Assembly (NCBI RefSeq): GCF_039545095.1
Contig: NZ_BAABRS010000001.1
Location: 558,001-622,000 of the forward strand
Direction of reading: 5' to 3'
Length of the DNA: 64,000 nt
Source: Fodinibius salicampi
GTDB taxonomy: Bacteria; Bacteroidota; Rhodothermia; Balneolales; Balneolaceae
A program made the position numbers and the translations under genes. This document shows, in pieces, positions 56,401-64,000 of the stretch. The notes under the pieces were generated by a model. The model saw only the letters and a list, made by a program, of their open reading frames with translations. It had not been told where the DNA came from and made no database searches. Position 1 is the stretch's first letter. Each line of letters opens with the position of its first letter.

Positions 56401-56688
56401 GAGGGGTACTGATTCGTTTAGGCTGGATGCCAGGTGGAACTGAATAGGTGCCATATATTAAAGCCTATCCCTAAAAAATATCCATCATCATTCTGGACCC
56501 CGATCCGGGATCTTGTAAAGCTTCAAACGTTTATAACATTTGTAATTAGATAAACGGGATGGTTTAATGCGAGATCCAAAACTAAATTATGGCTTTTAAA
56601 GTGCTTTTAGGGTTTTAGAATAAATGAGTATGTTAAGGAATCGGTGACAAATCAATACAACATTCTTTTAAATTTCAGGGCTTTATCA

Positions 56689-57546
56689 ATGACTCAGGGA
56701 TATAGCAAGCATCTAGTACAGTTTTTCAAAAAGAATTCAGCGGGATGGTTATTACTTATCACGGGACTGGTTTCTCTGGTTTTTCTGATCGTTGGATATC
56801 TGACATTTACCATAACCGAAACCGAATTGAATGGCTACGTTTTCTCTGCCTTATTTGCTGGAATGGCACTATTCGTTTCAGCTATTTTTTTAGCTTTGGA
56901 GTATAAAGTTGAAACCCGCATTCGCGATGCCGAGATCGAACTGAAAGCGACAGTAGGTCTTGCCAATTATACTAATATAAATCTGCCGCTCAACTGGGGT
57001 GATTACGCCATCACCGCGCACTTTTTAGATCGGTTGGTAAAGGAGATCCATCGAAATAAACCAGCATTGATTTTAGAATGTGGTTCTGGGACCTCCACAA
57101 TGGTAGCGGCTTCCTGCTTGAAAGAGATGGGGCAGGGGAAAGTGGTCTCCCTGGATCATCTGGATCAATATGCCCGGAAGACCCGGGACTTTCTCCGTTT
57201 GGAAGGATTGGAAAAACATGCAGAGGTCGTAACAGCCCCGCTCACTGAGTATGAACTGGATTCCGGGATGTTTCAATGGTATGGAAATGGCTATGAAGGT
57301 CATATAGACAGGAGTATAGATATGCTGGTAGTTGACGGTCCGCCGGGGCGCCTGCAGTCGTTATCCCGCTATCCAACGGTGCCGCTGTTGCGTAATTCGT
57401 TAGCGGATGAGGTAGTCATTATGCTTGATGACGGGAATCGTAGCGACGAGAAAAAAATTGCAAAGAAGTGGGCCGACGAGCTGGATGCCACTCTGGAATA
57501 TGACGACGGATATAAGGGATACTGGGTGGTCAGGAAGAATTCTTGA
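56689..57546 (+). CDS. Class I SAM-dependent methyltransferase with two N-terminal membrane helices
   Basis: A 285-residue protein when started at ATG 56689; the in-frame GTG at 56644 would add 15 residues. Two hydrophobic helices at the N-terminus (WLLLITGLVSLVFLIVGYL and YVFSALFAGMALFVSAIFL) are followed by a methyltransferase domain: ALILECGSGTSTMVAASCL (motif I) and VVSLDHLDQYARKTRDFL. LVVDGPPGRLQSLSRYP is the acidic motif region. It would act at the inner face of the membrane. Substrate unknown. Confidence 0.78.
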   Translation: MTQGYSKHLVQFFKKNSAGWLLLITGLVSLVFLIVGYLTFTITETELNGYVFSALFAGMALFVSAIFLALEYKVETRIRDAEIELKATVGLANYTNINLPLNWGDYAITAHFLDRLVKEIHRNKPALILECGSGTSTMVAASCLKEMGQGKVVSLDHLDQYARKTRDFLRLEGLEKHAEVVTAPLTEYELDSGMFQWYGNGYEGHIDRSIDMLVVDGPPGRLQSLSRYPTVPLLRNSLADEVVIMLDDGNRSDEKKIAKKWADELDATLEYDDGYKGYWVVRKNS

Positions 57547-59000
57547 GTTTTAAGTTAAATGTTGAAGGTCAAAAGTTGAAAGTTGTAGGTTTAAGGTTGT
57601 TGTGGTTTCGGATAGCGGATAGGTCATATCGGAGTTCCAACCCCAACCTAAAAATATCCATTGCCATTTGGGGGAAGTGCAGTGAAACCGGAGGAACTTG
57701 ATTTTTTGAGCACCTTTTGCATCAAGGTAAAAGGTGCAAGTAAACGCTATTCAAAGATAAAACCCTACGCTAAGCGCCACTGGTTAATTCAAATTCTCGG
57801 CGAATCGTCGTTGAAAAAATGGAACAAGGGAAAAAGTATAAGAATATCACCTTACTAAAAGGAAAAACTTAACAATATTAATAGTGTCCCTTTTGGCTTG
57901 ATCCAAAAGAGACGAAAAGATCAAGGACCATTTAACTCCTCAGGGTGGACAACATTCGGAAACGTTGACTTTAGCTTTAGACCACCCCTCGTCAAACAGA
58001 AATGGTCCGTGGTGGTTTTGTCACTTTCAATATAACCGTAGAGTTATTGCGACCTTGAAAGATCAAGAACATATTTCCTCCGGCCTTGGGTTGTGAGCCG
58101 ATCAGAGTAAGGACGTGAGAACCGGCCGTAAATAAGCTTGTTTGAGTGACCAACGGGAGCGAGTTTTGCTTTTTTACAGGTTCGAACGGACGCGCTCAGG
58201 CGAAGAACCTACAGCCGGCGACGTTTTTGGGTTCCGTTTTTGCGTCGTACCAAAAATGGAACAACTCTATTATTTACAAAAAAATAAAATGAATCAAATC
58301 ATCCCCCATAGCCCCCTTTGGTTCTTAAGCAGCGGCTTTTTAGCGGTCCAGCCACAAGGGGGACTTTAATTCTTGACCTTTAAAAGTCTGGGCTTCTCCA
58401 CCATCCGGCGAATCGCAATAACTGGCGTTGATTTGGCTTTATCAATCTACCTGCCTCGTGGAATCTCCCGTTGCACTGGGAGGCCACTTTAGTGGCATTC
58501 CATAGGCCCTGCCCGCTTTACGGCCGGTTGTCGGTCACGGCTCCAAGGCGGAACTCCCAAAGACCTATCCTGAAAACCAAAGGTCCATCACAAGTATGAT
58601 ATGCCAAGAGATAATCGTGAAGTCCACAATTACTTGGCCTTCCGGTTACCAGGACCGCAACAATAAGCCATTGGCTTTGGTAAACCCACTTTCAGCAGGG
58701 AACAGGGAAAAAGAAACATAATGAATGGTTAAAATTTCTTTTTTATCATTTTTTTAATGATTAACTTGCTTTTTTACATACAAGGTTAAATATTACCTAT
58801 GGATTAAAGAAATCTAATTTGTAGGACGTGATGGAAACGGTTAACGTTTAATCAGATTATCATTTACAAATAAAACATCGAAACAGACGGTCTTGAGTAC
58901 GGCAGGTAGCTTACCAGTGGCCGGCTTTTTTATAAATAAAATAAACAAGGCTTTTTTCGGTCTAACTTAACAACAAATCAAATACAATAGGTAAACTACT
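57547..59000. other. 1.45-kb region without genes
   Basis: Neither strand has a frame that looks like a real protein. The left end (57547-57620) has A/T-rich repeat words of the GTTAAATGTTGAAGG type. The middle (57880-58600) is GC-richer and rich in self-complementary words (GGGTGG / CCACCC around 57940-57990, ACAGGTTCGAAC near 58176). It ends in a terminator-like hairpin before the pilin-like gene. It may be a decayed insertion or a structured non-coding element. Confidence 0.5.
58900..58931 (+). terminator. Terminator-like hairpin upstream of the pilin-like gene
   Basis: CGGC (58900-58903) pairs with GCCG (58920-58923); inside it GGTA pairs with TACC. A CTTTTTTAT tract follows. It lies 70 bp before the start of the pilin-like gene, so it could end a short upstream transcript or act as a leader structure. 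Confidence 0.55.
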
Positions 59001-59450
59001 ATGGGACAACAACAACTCTTACTCGTAATTTTGGTAACCATTATCGTGGGCGTAGCTACGGTCGTGGCAATTAACACCTTTTCATCGGCAGCGGACAATG
59101 CTAACTTAGATGCTGTGAGAAATGATATGGCTACTATAGCTTCTTCCGCTCAAGGATATTATATGAAACCTGATATGATGGGTGGTGGTGGAAATTCTTT
59201 TACAGGAATGACTTTTGATGATCTCGCGTTTGCTACAGATGGAAGTGAATCATCAGGGGCCACTGAAGTAACGAATGGAAACGGTACATATACACTCTCT
59301 ATTAATGCAGATAATTTTACTATAACTGCTGTTCCTGCACAAGCTGATGGAAATATTGTAGCTTATGTTGAAAAGGATTGTATGGATATGAGTGATTATG
59401 ATCCGAATGGATCAGCTTCCTCTCCTGGCTCTTGCTCAAGTTCTTCTTAG
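59001..59450 (+). CDS. Pilin-like protein with Ser-rich C-terminal tail
   Basis: A 149-residue protein: the N-terminus MGQQQLLLVILVTIIVGVAT is a short polar start and a long hydrophobic helix, as in mature type IV pilin-like proteins, without a classical G-F-T-L-x-E site. The body is small and polar, with GNGTYTLSINADNFTITAVP strands. The end has two Cys residues (KDCMDMSD and PGSCSSSS), which could form the terminal disulfide loop of pilins, and finishes in four Ser. An O-antigen-ligase-family gene follows after a terminator. The pilin call is from overall form, not from a certain signature. Confidence 0.62.
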   Translation: MGQQQLLLVILVTIIVGVATVVAINTFSSAADNANLDAVRNDMATIASSAQGYYMKPDMMGGGGNSFTGMTFDDLAFATDGSESSGATEVTNGNGTYTLSINADNFTITAVPAQADGNIVAYVEKDCMDMSDYDPNGSASSPGSCSSSS

Positions 59451-59472
59451 TATAATTTTTTATCAATATTTG

Positions 59473-59503
59473 AGGCTTCACTTTAATTAGTGAGGCCTTT
59501 TTT
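59473..59503 (+). terminator. Rho-independent terminator between the pilin-like and ligase-like genes
   Basis: AGGCTTCACT pairs with AGTGAGGCCT (one G-T wobble) around the loop TTAATT, followed by a T run. It lies 22 bp after the pilin-like stop and 30 bp before the start of the next gene, so it may be a partial terminator setting high pilin and low ligase expression. Confidence 0.85.
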
Positions 59504-59532
59504 ATTTATATATCTTCCGGCTCATTCAAAGT

Positions 59533-61038
59533 ATGAAATATTTATTTGGTGAAGGGGTTTTGCTTGTTATTGTCGGGATTTTAATCTGTCTTCCAACATT
59601 ACAATATGAACCTTATGGTATTGACCATTTATATAATACGAAGCGGTTATTTGAAATTGGGTTGCTAGGATTAATAGGAAGTGTTCTATTATTTTCAACA
59701 AATAGTAGAATCCAAACAGCTTCATTTATACAATTCTATTCGATCAAATTCAGGCTATTTTTAATGGCCATTTTTCTTATTGGTGCCGTTTCCTGTTTTT
59801 TTAGCCTTCATAAAGAATGGGCCTTACTAGATTATAGCCATTACTTATTGCTAAGCACCACTATTTTTTTTGTGGCTTCTATTACATATAAAGATATCAA
59901 TAAAGCTGTTTTATATCTTAAGGTGGCTGTAATAGGCTTTGTTTTTTTTTATTCATGTCGAGTTTTAATCTTTTATTTTTTATCCCAAGTAGGTAGTATA
60001 CCGCTATGGCCTGGTAGTGTAAATGGTAAAGCACTATATAGTTTTTCATATATTCGCTTTTTTAATCAGACTCAAACTTGGACAATTCCCATATTAATTA
60101 GTTTAAGTTGGTATGGTTGGAATAGTATAAAGAAAGATTGGCTGCGTTGGGGCTCGGTTATACTCACTATTTGGTGGGGGGCTCTAGTTTTTGCCAGTGG
60201 TGCAAGAGGCACCATACTAAGTATAGTAGTAAGTTTCTTTATAATGTTCGGATTGTTTGTAAAAAATAAATCTTCATTCCTTCGGCATAATTCTCTGATT
60301 GTAGCTTTTACCCTAATTTGCTATTACATTTTTTTTAAAATACTTGGAAGTAGTACTAGCTTGTCAGTGTTACGTACAGATAGTTCAGGTCGAATAGACC
60401 ATTGGATAGATTTAATTCATGGTATGCTAGAGAAGCCATTATTGGGATATGGGCCTATGCATTATGCTTCTGTTGAATTAAACAAGTCCTGGGGACATCC
60501 ACATAATTGGTTTTTACAGTTTGGGTATGAATGGGGCATCATAGTAGCTCTTATTTTACTAGGTATTTTTATTTTTGGCCTATACAAATTTGGAAGTCAA
60601 TTAAAAGTTAATTTAAAAACAGAAAATTATACTCAAGAAAGGTATTGGATTAAATTTGGTTTACTTTGGTCAATGATTGCTGCATTTATTCATGGCTTTT
60701 TGAGTGGAATTATTGTAATGCCTTTAAGCCAAGTATGGTTAATACTTATTGTGGGGGTATCAATGGGTTTATATATAGAGGAACGAGAAACAGGGAAAAC
60801 TTTACTCAAAAGTAAAGGAGATAGAGTAACTGCAAATATAGTAGCGAGTTTAGTTATAATATCATTTATAGGATTTTTAAGTTGGTCTATGAAGCATCCG
60901 ATAGATAGAGGTAAGGCTGATTCTTTATTTTATAAAAAGTCGGAATCAAGTAAATCATACCCTCGGTTTTGGCAGCAGGGCAAGATTGGATGGGAGAAGG
61001 ACGAACCCGGCAAGAGAGAGGTAGAAATAGACAATTAG
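59533..61038 (+). CDS. O-antigen ligase family membrane protein (Wzy_C/PglL-like)
   Basis: A 501-residue polytopic protein with about 11 hydrophobic segments. The periplasmic-loop hallmarks of the ligase superfamily are present: FASGARGTILSIVVSF near residue 220, SGRIDHWIDLIHGMLEKPLLG near 290 and the HPHNWFLQFGYEWG motif near 320, where His is usually essential. Direct linkage with a pilin-like gene recalls the PglL/TfpO oligosaccharyltransferases, but O-antigen polymerase or ligase functions are equally possible from the fold. The last 40 residues are hydrophilic and basic. Confidence 0.82.
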   Translation: MKYLFGEGVLLVIVGILICLPTLQYEPYGIDHLYNTKRLFEIGLLGLIGSVLLFSTNSRIQTASFIQFYSIKFRLFLMAIFLIGAVSCFFSLHKEWALLDYSHYLLLSTTIFFVASITYKDINKAVLYLKVAVIGFVFFYSCRVLIFYFLSQVGSIPLWPGSVNGKALYSFSYIRFFNQTQTWTIPILISLSWYGWNSIKKDWLRWGSVILTIWWGALVFASGARGTILSIVVSFFIMFGLFVKNKSSFLRHNSLIVAFTLICYYIFFKILGSSTSLSVLRTDSSGRIDHWIDLIHGMLEKPLLGYGPMHYASVELNKSWGHPHNWFLQFGYEWGIIVALILLGIFIFGLYKFGSQLKVNLKTENYTQERYWIKFGLLWSMIAAFIHGFLSGIIVMPLSQVWLILIVGVSMGLYIEERETGKTLLKSKGDRVTANIVASLVIISFIGFLSWSMKHPIDRGKADSLFYKKSESSKSYPRFWQQGKIGWEKDEPGKREVEIDN

Positions 61039-61166
61039 GAATTAAGAATTGGTAATCGTTCGCTGGAGTCAAGGTTTGCAGTCAAATTAAATTGAAATAT
61101 TGAAGGTTTCAGGTTAAAGATTTTCCAATGGAGAATTAAAAATTAGGAATTATTCTAACCAACCCT

Positions 61167-61344
61167 TGTCATTACGAGGAGGAGCCTGCGACGACGAAGT
61201 AATCTCCCTGGCTAAGACTCTGCCTGTTCGAGGAGATTGCCTGCCTATGCCGAAGCTTTTATAACAAGGGTGCCATATTCTATAAAAGGCTTTGCGCTGA
61301 CAGGCCGCGTCGCCCGGAAACCCGCGGGGCTCCTCATAATGACA
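61167..61344. repeat. GTCATTRCGAGGAG-type palindromic dispersed element
   Basis: TGTCATTACGAGGAGGAGCC at the left end and GGGGCTCCTCATAATGACA at the right end are imperfect inverted repeats. The inside has a 33-nt stretch (61239-61271) also found with two mismatches inside the element at 52559-52754. It has no coding frame. Elements of this kind are common in Bacteroidota-type intergenic DNA. Confidence 0.78.
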
Positions 61345-61461
61345 GGCGTTGTTCATTTTTCTAGCCTGTCTTCAACCAAAAAAGAAGATAAAGAAAATTT
61401 GAAAGTGGGCGGCTGTGGTCGGAAGTCTGTTGCCGGATTGAGTTTAAAGGTTATAAAGTTT

Positions 61462-61485
61462 AAAGTGTTAAGTTTTAAGTAATGG
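61462..61485. repeat. Solo copy of the S23-flanking repeat
   Basis: AAAGTGTTAAG followed by TTTTAAGTAATGG matches the left arm of the S23 element (62619-62650) with a 7-nt internal deletion. It stands upstream of cysD without a companion gene. Confidence 0.55.
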
Positions 61486-61704
61486 TCAATTAGTCCTTGA
61501 CACATGGTGTTGAAATCAGCAGCCTTCCATCCGCCAAGGGATGGAACAATTACCAAGAGCTGTACTATAATCATAATCTGAAACCCACTTTAGAAATAAA
61601 AAAACCGGGCCTTAATTTTAGTGTTCTTTATTTATTAGTGGCTATTGGATCATGAAATTTTTAATTTTGTCCGCTTTAGTTTTATCATAAACAGAAAATC
61701 ATTT

Positions 61705-62610
61705 ATGCGAAAATATAAATTGAGTCACATCCGGCAGTTGGAAGCCGAGTCTATTCATATAATGAGAGAAGTCGCCGCCCAGTTTGAGAATCCGGTACTG
61801 ATGTTTTCAGGCGGAAAGGATTCGATTACGATGGCGTGGCTGGCAAAGAAAGCTTTCTGGCCGGGAAATATTCCCTTTCCCTTTCTGCATGTGGATACAG
61901 GGCATAATTTTGATGAAACCATCGAATTTCGCGATCAGCTGATGGATGAGCTGGGCGTCAACCTCATTGTGGCCAAGGTGCAGGATTTAATCGATGCCGG
62001 GGAGATCAAGGAACAAAATGGTCCCAATCCCAGTCGTAATAAACTGCAGATTCCCACGCTGTTAAAGGCGCTGGAAGAGCATGAGTTTGATGCGGCTTTT
62101 GGAGGCGCGCGACGGGATGAAGAAAAAGCCCGTGCCAAAGAGCGGTTCTTTTCGCATCGCGATGAATTTGGACAGTGGGACCCCAAGAATCAGCGTCCCG
62201 AGCTGTGGAATCTCTACAACGGCAAGAAAAACCACGGCGAACACTTTCGGGTATTTCCGCTAAGTAACTGGACCGAGATGGATGTGTGGCAGTATATTGC
62301 TGCAGAGGAAATTGATATTCCAAGTCTCTATCTCGCACATGAACGAACGGTTGTGGAGCGCGAAGGTACCTATCTGGCGAAATCGCCTTTTATTAAGCTG
62401 AATGATGATGAAGAGTATAAAGAAGAAACGGTTCGCTTCCGGACGATAGGAGATATGACCTGCACCGGGGCCTTTAAATCGGAAGCCTCTACGGTGGCCC
62501 AGATTATTGAGGAGGTCGCCTCCGCGCGGATCACCGAACGGGGTAATCGTACCGATGACAAACGTGCCGAAGCCGCAATGGAAGAACGAAAGAAACAGGG
62601 ATACTTTTAG
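61705..62610 (+). CDS. cysD: Sulfate adenylyltransferase subunit 2
   Basis: A 301-residue protein, like E. coli CysD (302). The start at ATG 61705 puts RKYKLSHIRQLEAESIHIMR at the N-terminus as in other CysD proteins; the in-frame ATG at 61645 would add 20 unrelated residues. The PP-loop is MFSGGKDSITMAWLA, then HVDTGHNFDETIEFRD and GGARRDEEKARAKERFFS. With CysN it makes APS from sulfate and ATP. cysN lies 475 bp downstream, split from it by a four-helix-bundle gene. APS is the precursor of PAPS used by the sulfotransferases upstream. Confidence 0.95.
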   Translation: MRKYKLSHIRQLEAESIHIMREVAAQFENPVLMFSGGKDSITMAWLAKKAFWPGNIPFPFLHVDTGHNFDETIEFRDQLMDELGVNLIVAKVQDLIDAGEIKEQNGPNPSRNKLQIPTLLKALEEHEFDAAFGGARRDEEKARAKERFFSHRDEFGQWDPKNQRPELWNLYNGKKNHGEHFRVFPLSNWTEMDVWQYIAAEEIDIPSLYLAHERTVVEREGTYLAKSPFIKLNDDEEYKEETVRFRTIGDMTCTGAFKSEASTVAQIIEEVASARITERGNRTDDKRAEAAMEERKKQGYF

Positions 62611-62618
62611 GGCTGTTA

Positions 62619-63028
62619 AAAGTGTTAAGTGTAAAGTTTTAAGTAATGGCTTATCAATCTTTTGAAGATCTTAAAGTATGGAAAAGATCAACTCGCTTGT
62701 CGGTTGAACTCACGAATTGTTTAGTAGAGTGCAAGGATTATGCTTTTAAAAATCAATTACTAAGATCTTCAATATCAATTCCTTCTAATATTGCGGAAGG
62801 AGCAGAACGTCAATCATATAAAGAATTCCGTTATTTTCTTAATGTAGCGAAGGGGTCGGCAGCAGAACTAAGAACTCAGTTTTATATAGCAATGGAAACA
62901 CAGCTAGTTGACAAAGAAGTTTGTCAAAAGATGATTGATGAGCTGAAAGAATTATCCTCAATGCTGCAAGGTTTGATTAAAAGTATATATAAGAAACTTA
63001 ACACTTAAAACTTTAAGCTTTACACTTT
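62619..63028. mobile_element. S23-type element: ORF enclosed by a near-perfect inverted repeat
   Basis: The left arm 62619-62644 and the right arm 63003-63028 are inverted repeats of 26 nt with 23 matches. The four-helix-bundle gene fits exactly between: its ATG is 1 nt after the left arm and its TAA lies inside the right arm. This is the design of the intervening sequences (IVS) of bacterial 23S rRNA, but it stands here between cysD and cysN. In RNA the arms would form a long stem around the gene. No target duplication was confirmed. Confidence 0.7.
62646..63008 (+). CDS. Four-helix-bundle protein (23S rRNA-intervening sequence protein, S23 family)
   Basis: A 120-residue protein. SFEDLKVWKRSTRLSVELT at the N-terminus, the SSISIPSNIAEGAERQSYKE motif in the middle and LNVAKGSAAELRTQ are the S23 family signature. 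Known members form pentameric four-helix bundles and occur in IVS of 23S rRNA or as single copies in Bacteroidota genomes; the function is unresolved. It interrupts cysD-cysN, with inverted repeats directly at both ends. Confidence 0.93.
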   Translation: MAYQSFEDLKVWKRSTRLSVELTNCLVECKDYAFKNQLLRSSISIPSNIAEGAERQSYKEFRYFLNVAKGSAAELRTQFYIAMETQLVDKEVCQKMIDELKELSSMLQGLIKSIYKKLNT

Positions 63029-63085
63029 CTACAAAATAAATAACAAGTTTAAAGAAATTAATTTAAATACTCAGATTCATTTACG

Positions 63086-64000
63086 ATGAGCACCACCAAC
63101 GAAAACAGCGCCAGTAAATACTTAAATATGGATCTCCTTCGCTTTACTACGGCGGGGAGTGTGGACGACGGCAAGAGCACCCTGATCGGGCGATTGCTAT
63201 ATGATTCTAAATCCATTTTTGATGATCAAATGGAAGCCATTGAGGAGTCCAGTAAAAAGAAAGGGGATGAGTACACAAACCTGGCACTTCTGACAGATGG
63301 TCTTTCTGCCGAACGTGAGCAGGGCATTACTATTGATGTAGCCTATCGCTACTTTTCAACGCCCAACCGGAAATTCATTATTGCCGATACCCCGGGTCAC
63401 GTGCAGTATACCCGCAATATGGTAACCGGTGCTTCTACTGCTAACCTCGCGGTTATCCTGGTGGATGCCCGCAGTGGCGTAATCGAGCAGACCTGTCGCC
63501 ATTCCTTTATTTCTTCTCTGTTGCAAATTGAGCATATCGTACTCTGCGTGAATAAAATGGATCTGGTGGACTATAGTGAAAAACGCTTTAAGGAAATCCG
63601 CGAGGAATTCCGGTCCTTTTCTTCCAAACTGGACGTACCCGACATTCATTATATCCCGATAAGTGCGCTCTACGGGGATAACGTAGTGGAAAAATCGGAT
63701 AATATGCCGTGGTACGGCGGCTCCACGCTGCTTTATACCCTGGAGAATGTGCAGGTAGACAGCGATTACAATCACGTAGACAGCCGTTTCCCCGTTCAGT
63801 GGGTAACGCGACCGCAGTCTAAAGAATATCCCGATTATCGCGGCTATGCCGGTAAAGTAGCGGGCGGCGTTTTTAAGCCGGGCGATGAAATAATTGCTCT
63901 TCCATCCGGATTTACAAGTACGATTAAAACGGTGGAAACCTATCAAAAGGAGGAAGAGGAAGTCTTCCAGCCGATGTCGGTAACAATGACGTTAGAAGAT
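63086..64000 (+). CDS. cysN: Sulfate adenylyltransferase subunit 1 (GTPase), truncated by window end
   Basis: Open from ATG 63086 to the end of the window (305 codons visible). G1 is [20 protein letters not shown] near residue 24, the switch I region [20 protein letters not shown]3 [18 protein letters not shown] and G4 VNKMDL near residue 155. Then the elongation-factor-like beta-barrel begins ([17 protein letters not shown]). CysN drives APS synthesis by CysD with GTP. Whether a CysC (APS kinase) domain is fused at the C-terminus cannot be seen here; that would decide if PAPS is made by this protein. Confidence 0.95.
   Translation, partial: MSTTNENSASKYLNMDLLRFTTAGSVDDGKSTLIGRLLYDSKSIFDDQMEAIEESSKKKGDEYTNLALLTDGLSAEREQGITIDVAYRYFSTPNRKFIIADTPGHVQYTRNMVTGASTANLAVILVDARSGVIEQTCRHSFISSLLQIEHIVLCVNKMDLVDYSEKRFKEIREEFRSFSSKLDVPDIHYIPISALYGDNVVEKSDNMPWYGGSTLLYTLENVQVDSDYNHVDSRFPVQWVTRPQSKEYPDYRGYAGKVAGGVFKPGDEIIALPSGFTSTIKTVETYQKEEEEVFQPMSVTMTLED

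Larger units (their letters stand above)
61039..61704. other. Intergenic region with dispersed repeats
   Basis: No gene recognised in 666 bp. It holds the GTCATT-type palindromic element (61167-61344) and a short copy of the S23-associated repeat (61462-61485). The cysD promoter should lie in the right-hand 150 bp. Confidence 0.5.

Noticed and set aside
58170-58200. ACAGGTTCGAAC, which resembles a tRNA T-arm
   Set aside because: The flanking bases do not pair to a T-stem, and no anticodon arm or acceptor stem could be found.
57661-58369. Two short + strand frames of 65 and 75 codons
   Set aside because: No domain, no convincing start, and surrounding frames are full of stops; more likely non-coding DNA.
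58824-58931. Possible c-di-GMP-I riboswitch upstream of the pilin-like gene (GGTAGCTTACC hairpin)
   Set aside because: Only the last hairpin is vaguely similar; the conserved GCACAGGGCAAACC and ACGCAAAGC parts are missing.
63356-63946. A 196-codon frame on the - strand
   Set aside because: It lies opposite the clear cysN reading frame; it is a shadow frame.
1-64000. CRISPR arrays, rRNA or prophage genes
   Set aside because: No regularly spaced short repeats, rRNA signatures or phage structural genes were seen.

Overview
The window looks like a chromosomal segment of a Balneolota/Rhodothermota-type member of the Bacteroidota group (a Balneola, Gracilimonas or Fodinibius relative; this is an inference from gene content). 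Reasons: several secreted proteins end in type IX secretion C-terminal sorting domains (YPNPF followed by a GIYFYRL/MTYLK-type ending), there are NodU-type carbamoyltransferase and WbuB-type glycosyltransferase operons, a bacterial SUI1 protein, and AT-rich intergenic DNA with dispersed GTCATTRCGAGG-type repeats. No rRNA, tRNA or CRISPR array was recognised.

Positions 1-42306 are one large exopolysaccharide/O-antigen type locus. A + strand block (1-14044) holds glycosyltransferases, a Wzy/WaaL-type membrane protein, an AsnB-type amidotransferase, an alcohol-dehydrogenase/Gfo-Idh fusion, a heparinase II/III-like protein and two sulfotransferases. It is followed by two T9SS-secreted proteins (14221-20979) that share a 2152-bp direct repeat with no difference seen but have different C-terminal modules. 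A sugar-nucleotide and tailoring block follows (21398-33188): RfbF, an L-2-hydroxyglutarate oxidase-like flavoprotein, an SDR epimerase, RfbC, a SAF-domain oxidoreductase, a carbamoyltransferase with an SxtJ/DUF5989-like membrane partner, an SGNH hydrolase, GT2 enzymes, a nucleotidyltransferase and a polysaccharide deacetylase. A mostly - strand block (33216-42306) carries a DUF5060/apiosidase-like T9SS protein with four fibronectin-III repeats, a lipoprotein glycosidase homologue, a GT4 enzyme and sulfotransferase-type proteins. The locus ends at an IS3-family element (about 42508-43679) whose orfB carries a nonsense codon and which abuts a glycosyltransferase remnant.

Positions 43988-57546 are mostly ordinary chromosome: endonuclease VIII, a DinB-like protein, a putative metallopeptidase, SUI1/YciH, a tiny oxidoreductase-like protein, glycerate 2-kinase, an SLBB polysaccharide exporter, a degenerate AAA+ protein, an Ig-domain lipoprotein, an SLC13/TrkA-C permease and a methyltransferase. 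A 196-bp MITE-like element with perfect 17-bp terminal repeats lies at 52559-52754.

Positions 57547-64000 hold a 1.45-kb stretch without genes, a pilin-like protein immediately followed by an O-antigen-ligase-family protein (a possible pilin-glycosylation pair), dispersed palindromic repeats, and cysD-cysN (APS synthesis) split by a four-helix-bundle (S23) gene enclosed in a near-perfect inverted repeat. CysDN, three clear sulfotransferases plus one possible one, and the polysaccharide-lyase-like proteins together suggest a sulfated surface polysaccharide.
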